NCBI GenBank assembly: GCA_946480705.1
Contig: CAMLLF010000125.1
Span: 1-8,773 of the forward strand
DNA from: an uncultured Lysobacteraceae bacterium
GTDB lineage: Bacteria > Pseudomonadota > Gammaproteobacteria > Xanthomonadales > Rhodanobacteraceae
Direction of reading: 5' to 3'
Length of the DNA stretch: 8,773 bases
Shown here piece by piece: positions 1 to 5,597 of this stretch. The position numbers and the translations under genes were made by a program. How positions within the stretch are numbered: the first letter of the stretch is position 1; each line of letters starts with the position of its first letter. The notes under the pieces were generated by a model, which did not search any database, had not been told where the DNA came from, and saw only the letters and a list, made by a program, of their open reading frames with translations.

Positions 1-1
1 A

Positions 2-835
2 GCGCTGCCGTCGGGTCCGCTCGACCTCGAAGCCCACTCGACGCTCGAGCGCGGCGTGCGCGACTGGGTCGCCAAGCAGACCGGCCTCGCGCTCGGCTAC
101 GTCGAACAGCTCTACACCTTCGGCGACCGCTTCCGCGACCCGCGCGAACGCGCCGGCGGGGCACGCGTCATTGCAATGACCTACCTCGCGCTCGTGCGCG
201 AGCAGGCACTGCCCGCCGGCCTCGGCGCGCAATGGCGCGACTGCTACGCCTACCTGCCATGGGAAGACTGGCGCCGCGGCCGCCCCGACCTCATCGAACG
301 CGAACTCGCGCCGCGCCTGCACGCCTGGGCCGGCAGCGATGCGCGCAAGCACGAACGCGTCGACCTGACTTTCGGCCTCGACACCGCGCCCTGGGACCCG
401 GAACGCACGCTCGAACGCTACGAACTTCTATGGGAAGCCGGTCTCGTCGCCGAAGCCGCGCGCGAACGCGACCCCAAATACGCCGCGGTGCCCGGCGGCG
501 GCTTCGCCCTCGCGCTCGACCACCGCCGCATCCTCGCCACCGCGCTCGGCCGCGTGCGCGGCAAGCTCAAGTACCGCCCCGTCGTGTTCGAGCTGCTGCC
601 GCCGGAATTCACCTTGCTGCAATTGCAACAAGTGGTCGAAGCGCTCAGCGGCAACCGCCTGCACAAGCAGAACTTCCGCCGCCTCGTCGAAAGCGCCGGA
701 CTCGTCGAAGGCACGGGCCGGCTCGCGACCGGCACCGGCGGACGACCGGCCGAACTGTTCCGCTTCCGTCGCGAAGTGTTCCGCGAGCGGCCCGATCCGG
801 GCGTGTATTTTCCGGGGGCGTGGTGGAGCCGCTGA
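2..835 (+). CDS. NrtR/COG4111-type NAD-metabolism regulator, degenerate Nudix plus winged helix (5' partial)
   Basis: The frame is open from the first bases of the window, so the true start lies upstream; GTG at 56 is internal because the residues before it (LPSGPLDLEAHSTLERG) already read like a Nudix domain. The Nudix-box region ending at TGL has lost the catalytic REUxEE residues (RDWVAKQ-TGL is seen instead), so hydrolysis is unlikely. This domain (YVEQLYTFGDRFRDP follows) is probably a ligand sensor. The C-terminal third (about 565-770), from VVFELLPPEFTLLQLQQ to TGGRPAELFRFRREVF, looks like the winged-helix DNA-binding domain of NrtR-like proteins. In proteobacteria this family (COG4111; some members are called NadQ) is associated with control of NAD biosynthesis. 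No NAD gene is visible here, so the target is an inference. The stop is TGA 833-835. The family call is fairly sure; the specific regulon is not. Confidence 0.8.
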   Translation, partial: ALPSGPLDLEAHSTLERGVRDWVAKQTGLALGYVEQLYTFGDRFRDPRERAGGARVIAMTYLALVREQALPAGLGAQWRDCYAYLPWEDWRRGRPDLIERELAPRLHAWAGSDARKHERVDLTFGLDTAPWDPERTLERYELLWEAGLVAEAARERDPKYAAVPGGGFALALDHRRILATALGRVRGKLKYRPVVFELLPPEFTLLQLQQVVEALSGNRLHKQNFRRLVESAGLVEGTGRLATGTGGRPAELFRFRREVFRERPDPGVYFPGAWWSR

Positions 836-870
836 GCGGCGCCTGATCGCACATCGACCTCGCAGGGATC

Positions 871-884
871 CGGACGCGCGTCCG
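871..884. terminator. 14-bp perfect palindrome after the NrtR-like gene
   Basis: CGGACGCGCGTCCG is a perfect palindrome 36 bp past the stop of the upstream regulator. It has no T-tract, so it could be a weak terminator stem or a protein-binding site. The rest of the 836-998 gap holds a TTGACC at 891 and an AT-rich TATATGCT at 941, which are not correctly spaced relative to each other. No convincing promoter is called. Confidence 0.3.
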
Positions 885-998
885 TACGTATTGACCTCTG
901 CCGCAGAACGCCGAGACCGCACCGACCGAATCGCTTGCGGTATATGCTCGCGCTTCCGCAACGCGGTCGCGCGACGGCCGCCCTACGAGTGATTGCTC

Positions 999-1283
999 AT
1001 GCCCATCTTTCGCTGCCTGATGCGCGGAGAGAACTTCCCCGGCGCGCTGCTCGGAAAATCCGGACCGCTGGGCTTCTACGCGACGCGCTTCGTCGACGCC
1101 GAATCGCCGAAAGCTGCCGAACTGGCCGCGCTCGAACTCCTGCGAACCGACCCGTCGCTCACCGTTCCGCCCGAGGCTCGCACGACGGACGCGAAGGTGT
1201 TCTTCGAGGCAATCGAGGCTCTGGAACCGGCGCATGAACGGGAAAGCGGCCGCGGGTTTACGTTTTTCCCGATGGAGACATAA
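999..1283 (+). CDS. Conserved hypothetical protein, 94 aa
   Basis: A short acidic soluble protein starting MPIFRCLMRGENFPG. I chose ATG 999 over the in-frame TTG at 993 because ATG gives the natural start of the conserved-looking N-terminus. Only a weak GAG purine stretch (986-988) precedes it. No signal peptide, membrane segment or catalytic motif is visible. The pattern of an N-terminal strand-like segment, a central ATRFV..A..AELAALELL helix and a C-terminal DAKVFFEAIEALE helix suggests a small alpha/beta fold. I recall similar unnamed proteins in Burkholderia and Xanthomonadaceae, but I do not know a function. It is convergent with the CGNR gene, with 27 bp between the stop codons. Third-position GC fits its neighbours, which supports real coding. 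Confidence 0.7.
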   Translation: MPIFRCLMRGENFPGALLGKSGPLGFYATRFVDAESPKAAELAALELLRTDPSLTVPPEARTTDAKVFFEAIEALEPAHERESGRGFTFFPMET

Positions 1284-1295
1284 CCGGCAGCCGGT
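1283..1295. terminator. Small hairpin between convergent genes
   Basis: ACCGG-CAG-CCGGT forms a 5-bp GC stem between the stops of the 94-aa gene and the CGNR gene. Flanking GACA (1277-1280) and TGTC (1294-1297) could extend it with a bulge. There is no T-tract on either side, so a bidirectional terminator role is only a suggestion. Confidence 0.3.
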
Positions 1296-1310
1296 GTCGC
1301 CTGATGCCGC

Positions 1311-1904
1311 TCATGAGCCCCCCTCTTCCGCCCGCCGACGCCGCCGAAACTCGGCAACCTTCGCCTTGTTGCCGCAGGCGGACATCGAACACCAGCGGCG
1401 ATCGCCCGAGCGCGACGTGTCGATGAAATAGATCGCGCACGTCGGCGACTGGCATTGCCGGATCGCAATGGCCCGGCTGCCGAACAGATGAATGGCGTCG
1501 CGGGCCAGCGTCGACAGCAATTGCGCGACGGATCCCTTCAACTGCGCCGTGCCGTCGGCGCGCAGCGCCGGCGCCGCCGCCGGCGTCTTTGCGGTCCGGT
1601 TGAGCACCTTGCACGCACTCACGCTCAGCGCCGCCGCATCGCGCTCGCCGGCCAGCACGTAGATCGCCTCGCGCAGCGCACGCGCGGTGCGCAGATCCGC
1701 GTCGTCGGCGCCCGGCGACGACGCGACGAGGCCGGCCGCAACGATCCAGCGATCGAGATCGCGCGGCGCCGCGAGCAACTCCTGCGGTGCGGACGAGAGC
1801 CTTGCGCGCAGCGTGGCGGTCAGGTCGAGGACAGCCGTGCCGCCGCGATAGCGAAAGCCGTCCCGGTCTTCCGGCGGCGTGGCCGGTATGCGATGCGTTG
1901 CCAT
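1311..1904 (-). CDS. CGNR zinc-finger (ABATE-domain) transcriptional regulator
   Basis: A 197-aa protein. The N-terminal and central part (about residues 20-140, with LDLTATLRARLSSAPQELL and LRTARALREAIYVLAGERD) fits the ABATE domain, described as a putative stress-induced transcription regulator. The C-terminus is a CGNR zinc finger: C151, C156, C172 and C177 in RQCQSPTCAIYFIDTS and RRWCSMSACGNKAKV, with the signature reading CGNK, followed by a basic tail (EFRRRRR). ATG 1904 was chosen over the TTG at 1940, since the latter lies inside the divergent promoter region. No clear Shine-Dalgarno precedes 1904. It is divergent from the lipocalin-like gene with a 74-bp gap carrying two inverted repeats, one ending only 2 bp from this start codon. 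Autoregulation and control of the neighbour are therefore likely but inferred. Confidence 0.85.
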   Translation of the reverse strand: MATHRIPATPPEDRDGFRYRGGTAVLDLTATLRARLSSAPQELLAAPRDLDRWIVAAGLVASSPGADDADLRTARALREAIYVLAGERDAAALSVSACKVLNRTAKTPAAAPALRADGTAQLKGSVAQLLSTLARDAIHLFGSRAIAIRQCQSPTCAIYFIDTSRSGDRRWCSMSACGNKAKVAEFRRRRRAEEGGS

Positions 1905-1906
1905 GG

Positions 1907-1927
1907 GTAACCATATTGACAGGTTAT
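1907..1927. promoter_or_regulatory. Inverted repeat, operator candidate copy 1
   Basis: GTAACC-N9-GGTTAT is a one-mismatch inverted repeat with a 9-bp spacer. It sits 2 bp upstream of the CGNR start codon and covers the -35 element (TTGACA, 1916-1921) of the lipocalin-like gene's promoter. The same arrangement recurs at 1947-1967, so it is probably a repeated protein-binding site. Confidence 0.65.
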
Positions 1928-1944
1928 GCGGCCGACGCAATCAT
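1916..1944 (+). promoter_or_regulatory. Sigma70-like promoter of the lipocalin-like gene
   Basis: A perfect -35 box TTGACA (1916-1921), then exactly 17 bp, then a -10-like AATCAT (1939-1944, four of six matches to TATAAT). Transcription would start near 1951, giving a leader of about 28 nt. Operator copy 1 overlaps the -35 and copy 2 covers the predicted start site, as expected for repression. Confidence 0.55.
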
Positions 1945-1946
1945 GC

Positions 1947-1967
1947 GTAACCCGTCAGATCGGTTAC
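1947..1967. promoter_or_regulatory. Inverted repeat, operator candidate copy 2
   Basis: GTAACC-N9-GGTTAC is a perfect 6+6 inverted repeat with the same 9-bp spacer as the copy at 1907-1927. The two copies start 40 bp apart, close to four helical turns, so dimers bound at both would face the same side of the DNA. It ends just before the AGGAG ribosome-binding site of the lipocalin-like gene. Confidence 0.65.
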
Positions 1968-1978
1968 AGGAGTGCGTC

Positions 1979-2512
1979 ATGAAACCGCTGCTCGTCTCGC
2001 TCTGCGCATCCGCGACACTGTTCGTGAGCACGACCGTCGTCGCCGACAGCGGCATCGACGCCGCTCATCCGCTCGAAGGCACCTGGACGATGACCCAGGC
2101 CTACGAGATCCATCCCGACGGCTCGCGCACGACGAACTACGGCGAGCATCCGATCGGACGACTCATCGTCGACGCGGCCGGACGCTACAGCCTGCAGATC
2201 TTCCGGCCCAGTCGGCCGGCGTTCGCCAGCGGCGACAAGACACGCGGCACGGCGGAGGAATACCGGCAGGCATCCGTCGGCTCGAGCACGCATTTCGGCC
2301 GCGTCGCCGTCGATGCGGGCAAACACCAACTCACCTTCGACCTGCAGGCCGCCTCGTTCCCGAACTGGGAAGGCAAGCGCCAGGTGCGCGACTACACGCT
2401 CGACAACGACGTGCTCAGTTACGCAGTGCCGGCGAGCGCGTCGGGCAGCGGCGTCGTTGCGTATTCGGTATGGCGCAGAGAGCGCGGCCCCGTTCGCGCG
2501 CCGTCAACGTAG
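1979..2512 (+). CDS. Secreted lipocalin-like domain protein
   Basis: A 177-aa protein starting at ATG 1979, with a good AGGAG (1968-1972) six bases upstream. The N-terminus MKPLLVSLCASATLFVS is a classic signal peptide, with likely cleavage after VVA at residue 22. There is no lipobox at the cleavage site, so a periplasmic or secreted protein is expected. The mature part carries HPLEGTWTMTQAYEIHPDGS at the start of a lipocalin-like domain: the GTW motif, then alternating beta-strand patterns such as GRLIVDAAGRYSLQIF and HFGRVAVDAGKHQLTFDLQA. Members of this broad family bind small hydrophobic ligands, but no ligand can be read from the sequence. It is divergently paired with the CGNR regulator and is preceded by a promoter overlapped by two inverted repeats, which suggests induction when that regulator or another protein releases. 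Confidence 0.8.
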   Translation: MKPLLVSLCASATLFVSTTVVADSGIDAAHPLEGTWTMTQAYEIHPDGSRTTNYGEHPIGRLIVDAAGRYSLQIFRPSRPAFASGDKTRGTAEEYRQASVGSSTHFGRVAVDAGKHQLTFDLQAASFPNWEGKRQVRDYTLDNDVLSYAVPASASGSGVVAYSVWRRERGPVRAPST

Positions 2513-2537
2513 TTCGCCACACGAACGCGCCGGCGAA
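2513..2537 (+). terminator. Hairpin after the lipocalin-like gene
   Basis: TTCGCC (2513-2518) and GGCGAA (2532-2537) can pair immediately after the stop codon, around a 13-nt loop. A second small stem, ATGAC-GCT-GTCAT, lies at 2556-2568. Neither is followed by a T-tract, so termination is tentative. Confidence 0.3.
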
Positions 2538-2680
2538 AGCCGCCGTTTCGTCAGCATGACGCTGTCATCGGCAGGGACTTGCCGCGCACCCGGCTCGCCC
2601 GGAAGAATGCGCGACAGCTCCGGTGCGGACTCGGCCACAGGCATTGCACCGGCGCCGGCCTTTCACGACAGGACTTGCCC

Positions 2681-2759
2681 ATGACCGTCATCGCTCGCCG
2701 TTTTCTCAACCGTCAGCGCAGCGCCGCAGCAACCGGCGACACCGCGAACCGCGTTCTCC
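2681..2759 (+). other. Out-of-frame start and signal-peptide remnant of the choice-of-anchor Q gene
   Basis: ATG 2681 has a good ribosome-binding site (AGGA 2670-2673, spacing 7) and begins MTVIARRF, a typical basic n-region. Its frame is not the frame of the downstream beta-helix gene. In the downstream frame, TGA 2682-2684 closes the way upstream. The residues after it, SSLAVFSTVSAAP, then a Pro/Thr-rich linker, look like the end of a signal peptide with a VSA/AP cleavage site. A +1 shift in about 2684-2705 would join the two. The hydrophobic core is also short, which suggests a small deletion. Confidence 0.5.
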
Positions 2760-4025
2760 GTGACGACCACCGACGACAGCGGATCCGGCAGCCTGCGCCA
2801 AGCGATGCTCGACGCGAACGCCGACACCAGCGGCGCCCACACGATCACGTTCGCCGTGACCGGCACGATCAATCTCCTGAGCGCGTTACCGACGATCACG
2901 CAACCGATGACGATCGCCGGCCCCGGTGCGAATCAACTGACGATCTCCGGCAACAACACCTTCGGCATCTTTTCACTGCAAAACACGCTGTCGATCAGCG
3001 GGGTCACCGTGCGCGGCGGGCATGCGCCCAACATCGCCTTCAGCGGCGGCTTCCAGGCCGGCGCGAGCCTGACCGTCGACAACTGCGTGATTCGCGACAA
3101 CACCTCCGGCGGCGGCACCGGCAGCGCGATCGCCGTCTTCACCGGTACGACGACCGTCACCAACACGCTGTTCACGAACAACACCGGCAACATCCTGATG
3201 CACGCCGGCAACGTCAGCGTCAGCAACACGACGTTCAGCAACAACGTGGCCCAGGCCGTCTACTACTTCCCCGACAGCGGCCCCGCGTCCGCCACGCTGC
3301 AGAACGTGACGATCGCCGACCAGGGCAATGCGATCTTCTTCGACGGCCGCTTCGGCGCGATGAGCCTGACCATCGGCAACACCATCCTCGCGAGCACCAA
3401 CGTCAACGCGGTCTCGGTCGGCACGACCGTGCCGACCATCACCTCGCTCGGCGGCAACATCGTCGACGACGCCACGCTGGCGATCGCCGGCCCCGGCGAT
3501 CTGCTCAACACCCAGCCCGTGCTCGCGCCGCTCGCGAACTACGGCGGACCGATCGCGACGCGCGCACTGCTGCCCGGCAGCCCGGCCATCGATCAGGGCG
3601 TCGCCGCCGGCGCACCAGCCGCCGACCAGCGCGGCATTGCGCGGCCGCAACTCGCCGCCGTCGACACGGGCGCCTACGAATCGCGCGGCTTCGCGATCGC
3701 GCTGAGCGGCGGCAACAACCAGATCGCGATGCTGAATTCCGCGTTTGCGAATCCGCTCGCCGTGGGCGTTACGGCAAATGTCGCGGGCGAACCCGTCGAT
3801 GGCGGACTCGTGACATACGTACCGCCCGCCAGCGGCGCGACCGCCGCGCTGTCGCCGAATCCCGCAACGGTCAGCGCCGGCGTCGCCGGCACGACGGCAA
3901 CGGCGAACGGCACGCTCGGGACTTACGTCGTCACGGCCAGCGCCGCGGGTGCTTCCGGAACGGTGAGTTTCAATCTGGAAAACAGCACGACGCCGGTGAC
4001 GCTGCAGGCGTTTGACGTGGAGTGA
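2760..4025 (+). CDS. Choice-of-anchor Q, right-handed beta-helix surface/secreted protein
   Basis: GTG 2760 begins VTTTDDSGSGSLRQAMLDAN, the usual opening of this family, but it is probably not the real initiator: a signal peptide should come first and is found out of frame upstream (2681-2759). Residues 25-220 show parallel beta-helix repeats rich in N, T, S and G (LTISGNNTFGIFSLQNTLSI; NNTGNILMHAGNVSVSNTTF). Residues 228-308 form the choice-of-anchor Q module: SLGGNIVDD, PVLAPLANYGGP, LLPGSPAIDQG, DQRGIARPQ, DTGAYES. Residues 312-405 look like a bacterial Ig-like domain, and the protein ends TTPVTLQAFDVE. No IPTL-CTERM, LPXTG or autotransporter anchor follows, so the product would be released if exported. 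Extracellular polysaccharide or host-surface contact is common for beta-helices; the substrate is unknown. Expression depends on whether the upstream frameshift is real. Confidence 0.75.
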   Translation: MTTTDDSGSGSLRQAMLDANADTSGAHTITFAVTGTINLLSALPTITQPMTIAGPGANQLTISGNNTFGIFSLQNTLSISGVTVRGGHAPNIAFSGGFQAGASLTVDNCVIRDNTSGGGTGSAIAVFTGTTTVTNTLFTNNTGNILMHAGNVSVSNTTFSNNVAQAVYYFPDSGPASATLQNVTIADQGNAIFFDGRFGAMSLTIGNTILASTNVNAVSVGTTVPTITSLGGNIVDDATLAIAGPGDLLNTQPVLAPLANYGGPIATRALLPGSPAIDQGVAAGAPAADQRGIARPQLAAVDTGAYESRGFAIALSGGNNQIAMLNSAFANPLAVGVTANVAGEPVDGGLVTYVPPASGATAALSPNPATVSAGVAGTTATANGTLGTYVVTASAAGASGTVSFNLENSTTPVTLQAFDVE

Positions 4026-4063
4026 TTGGCGTCGGCCTGCGGTGATTGCAGGCCGCCGACCAA
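4026..4063 (+). terminator. Strong hairpin after the choice-of-anchor Q gene
   Basis: The core stem GGCCTGC (4034-4040) pairs with GCAGGCC (4048-4054) around GGTGATT. The stem continues with C4033-G4055 and, with bulges, an outer TTGG/CCAA pair (4026-4029 with 4060-4063). A second pair, GATTGGC (4024-4030) and GCCAATC (4073-4079), could compete. No T-tract follows, so it may be a rho-independent-like or transcript-stabilising structure. Confidence 0.5.
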
Positions 4064-4130
4064 TGAGAGCGAGCCAATCGATTTGCTGCGCGCCGAACGC
4101 TTCTGACGCGTCCGACCGCCGTGAACGGAG

Positions 4131-4232
4131 ATGAGTCTGAAACTGAGCCAGCTCCACGACGCCGTGCTGGTCGATGTCCGCTTCGACTGGGCGGCGCGCT
4201 CGTGCCGCCTCGACTTCGCCGCGTCCGATTGA
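4131..4232 (+). pseudogene. Truncated 33-codon ORF, possible gene remnant
   Basis: ATG 4131 opens MSLKLSQLHDAVLVDVRFDW and ends at TGA 4230-4232 after 33 residues. The composition (amphipathic, DAVL..VRFDWAARSCRLDF) looks like the N-terminal beta-strands of a real protein and not a random frame, and the text then stops abruptly. GGAG lies directly against the ATG, which is too close for a normal ribosome-binding site. No continuation was recognised in the other frames between 4233 and 4310. I cannot name the family. The rest of 4233-4464 holds no gene I can support; a small hairpin CGTCGG-CTTT-CCGACG occurs at 4414-4429. Confidence 0.35.
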
Positions 4233-4464
4233 TCCGCGCCGGCGCACGGATGAACCGCTCGGGCGAGCGGCGCCACGAACGCCGACCCACCTACAAATAA
4301 AACTGTTCCGTTGTGTGCATTGGCAGCCACAGTATTGCTGGGCACGTTGCCCCGAACACCTGATCCTCACGCCACGCACGCGACCATGGCGGGACACGTG
4401 TTCGTCACTGCCGCGTCGGCTTTCCGACGAAAACTGCCGCAATCCACAACAGGACAAACTCATC

Positions 4465-4893
4465 ATGGAAACGCAGGAACTTCACCGCGGACGCCTGATC
4501 GATCACATCCAGCTCGTGGTCAGCGACCTCGCTGCTTCACAGCGGTTCTACACCGCCGTCTTCGAGGCCCTGGACATTCCGATGAGCGGCACGGGCAAGG
4601 ACCATTTCTGGGCCGACGAACTCTTCATTTCCACGCGTGACAGCAAGGCCGCGCAAGGTCAGTTGACCGGTCGCCATCATCTGGCGTTCCAGGCGAAGAA
4701 CCGCGAGGTCGTGGATGCGTTCTACAAGGCCGCACTGGCCAGCGGTGGAACGGACAACGGCAAGCCCGGCGAGCGCGACTACCATCCCGGCTACTACGCA
4801 GCCTTCGTGCTCGATCCGGACGGCAACAATGTCGAGGCGGTCTATCACGGAGAGGCCAAGCGCAGCGCCGAGTCGGTGCGGATCACGTTTTGA
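4465..4893 (+). CDS. VOC (glyoxalase/bleomycin-resistance fold) family protein
   Basis: A 142-aa protein from ATG 4465, with AGGA at 4451-4454 ten bases upstream; the open frame further upstream has no family similarity. One vicinal-oxygen-chelate domain with two beta-alpha-beta-beta-beta modules fills the protein. It opens with LIDHIQLVVSDLAASQRFYT (metal-ligand candidate H14). RHHLAFQAKNREVVDAFYKA starts the second module (H71/H72), and VLDPDGNNVEAVYHG ends it with the metal-ligand candidate E124. Such proteins are cytosolic metal-dependent lyases, dioxygenases or drug-binding proteins. The substrate cannot be read from the sequence, and this single-domain form probably works as a dimer. 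It stands alone: downstream genes are convergent and no convincing promoter was found. Third-position GC matches the surrounding chromosome. Confidence 0.88.
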   Translation: METQELHRGRLIDHIQLVVSDLAASQRFYTAVFEALDIPMSGTGKDHFWADELFISTRDSKAAQGQLTGRHHLAFQAKNREVVDAFYKAALASGGTDNGKPGERDYHPGYYAAFVLDPDGNNVEAVYHGEAKRSAESVRITF

Positions 4894-5049
4894 GCGGATG
4901 CGGCCCGTGCGCAGCGGCCAGTAGACGCGTTCTGGTGCAGATCCGTTTCGATGGCGACCAGCTCGACCGATCGCTGGCTCGTGGCTGCACCAGGATTGCC
5001 GCGCATCTGAATTCTTGTGCTCGGCGCCGTTGCGGAAGTCGTTTGAAAA

Positions 5050-5076
5050 CTGGCTCGCGTCGCTTTTTTTCGCCAG
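5050..5076 (-). terminator. Weak terminator candidate downstream of soxR
   Basis: CTGGC (5050-5054) and GCCAG (5072-5076) can pair across an interior containing a run of seven T's (5064-5070). Read on the minus strand, the stem is followed by TTTTC, which resembles a terminator for soxR. The 5-bp stem and 17-nt loop make it weak. The remaining 4894-5097 gap between convergent genes shows no supported gene. Confidence 0.3.
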
Positions 5077-5097
5077 ATCAAACCGAACGACGAAACA

Positions 5098-5535
5098 TCA
5101 CCCCAGCAACCGCCGCGGCCCAGCCCCCTCCGCCGACAATTCATCGCCCGGATTGCGCAACGCACACCGCCGGATCGACAGACAACCGCAGCCGATGCAG
5201 TCGGTCAGCATGTCGCGCAGTCGCACGAGTTCGGCGATGCGCGCATCCAGATCGTCGCGCCAGAAGGCCGACAGGCGCATCCAGTCCGCGCGCGTCGGCG
5301 TGCGATTGGCCGGCAGCGTCTCCAGCGCTTCGGCAATCGTCCGCAGCGGCAGGCCCACGCGCTGCGCGACCTGGATCACCGCGAGCCGCCGCAGCGTGTC
5401 GCGCGTGTAGCGGCGCTGATTGCCCGACGTGCGCGTGCTGACGATCAGTCCCTGCTTTTCATAGAAATGCAGCGCCGAAATCGCAAAGCCGCTGCGGCGC
5501 GCGACCTCGCCCACACCCAGCGTCGAACCGGCCAT
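5098..5535 (-). CDS. soxR: Redox-sensitive transcriptional activator SoxR
   Basis: A 145-aa MerR-family protein from ATG 5535. The N-terminal winged helix reads LGVGEVARRSGFAISALHFY followed by EKQGLI and the wing NQRRYTRDTLRRLAVI. A dimerisation helix follows at about residues 80-112. The cluster CIGCGCLSIRRC supplies C113, C116, C118 and C124 in the CX2CXCX5C spacing that binds the SoxR [2Fe-2S] centre. All ligands are present and the length is normal for the family, so the protein should be functional. SoxR senses redox-cycling compounds by cluster oxidation and activates promoters with over-long spacers by distorting DNA. Here such a promoter lies directly upstream and drives the divergent MFS gene. 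The SoxR box is 8 bp from this start codon, so autoregulation is likely. Confidence 0.95.
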   Translation of the reverse strand: MAGSTLGVGEVARRSGFAISALHFYEKQGLIVSTRTSGNQRRYTRDTLRRLAVIQVAQRVGLPLRTIAEALETLPANRTPTRADWMRLSAFWRDDLDARIAELVRLRDMLTDCIGCGCLSIRRCALRNPGDELSAEGAGPRRLLG

Positions 5536-5538
5536 CGC

Positions 5539-5569
5539 TTGACCTCAAGTTAAGTCGAGCTTTGATACT
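5539..5569 (+). promoter_or_regulatory. SoxR-dependent promoter of the MFS gene
   Basis: The -35 TTGACC (5539-5544) and -10 GATACT (5564-5569) are separated by 19 bp. This is the lengthened spacer characteristic of MerR/SoxR-activated promoters, which are inactive until the regulator untwists the DNA. The start site would fall near 5576, about 22 nt before ATG 5598. Confidence 0.75.
5543..5560. promoter_or_regulatory. SoxR box
   Basis: CCTCAAGTTAAGTCGAGC matches the enterobacterial soxS operator CCTCAAGTTAACTTGAGG at 15 of 18 positions. The left half-site and centre are perfect and the right half-site is degenerate. It lies exactly within the 19-bp spacer of the promoter above, as in known SoxR targets. 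Confidence 0.8.
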
Positions 5570-5597
5570 CGCAGCCCCTTCGCTGCCGGCGCAACCG

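Noticed and set aside
891..948. Promoter for the 94-aa gene from TTGACC (891) and TATATGCT (941)
   Set aside because: The two elements are about 44 bp apart and neither has a properly spaced partner.
2575..2679. 9-bp direct repeat GGACTTGCC (2575-2583 and 2671-2679)
   Set aside because: Short enough to arise by chance in this composition, with no element or structure between the copies.
2579..4015. Plus-strand open frame overlapping the beta-helix gene in another frame
   Set aside because: Arg/Gln/His-rich shadow translation of the anchor-Q gene; only its ATG 2681 segment is interesting, as the misplaced signal-peptide start.
2973..4466. Long open frame on the minus strand opposite the choice-of-anchor Q gene
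   Set aside because: It is antisense to a well-supported gene, Arg/Gly/Ala-rich with no domain motif, and is a by-product of high third-position GC.
4845..5165. Minus-strand frame between the VOC gene and soxR with SVELVAIETDLHQN
   Set aside because: Some residues look protein-like, but it overlaps both neighbours, has no recognised family and no ribosome-binding site; not enough to call a gene.
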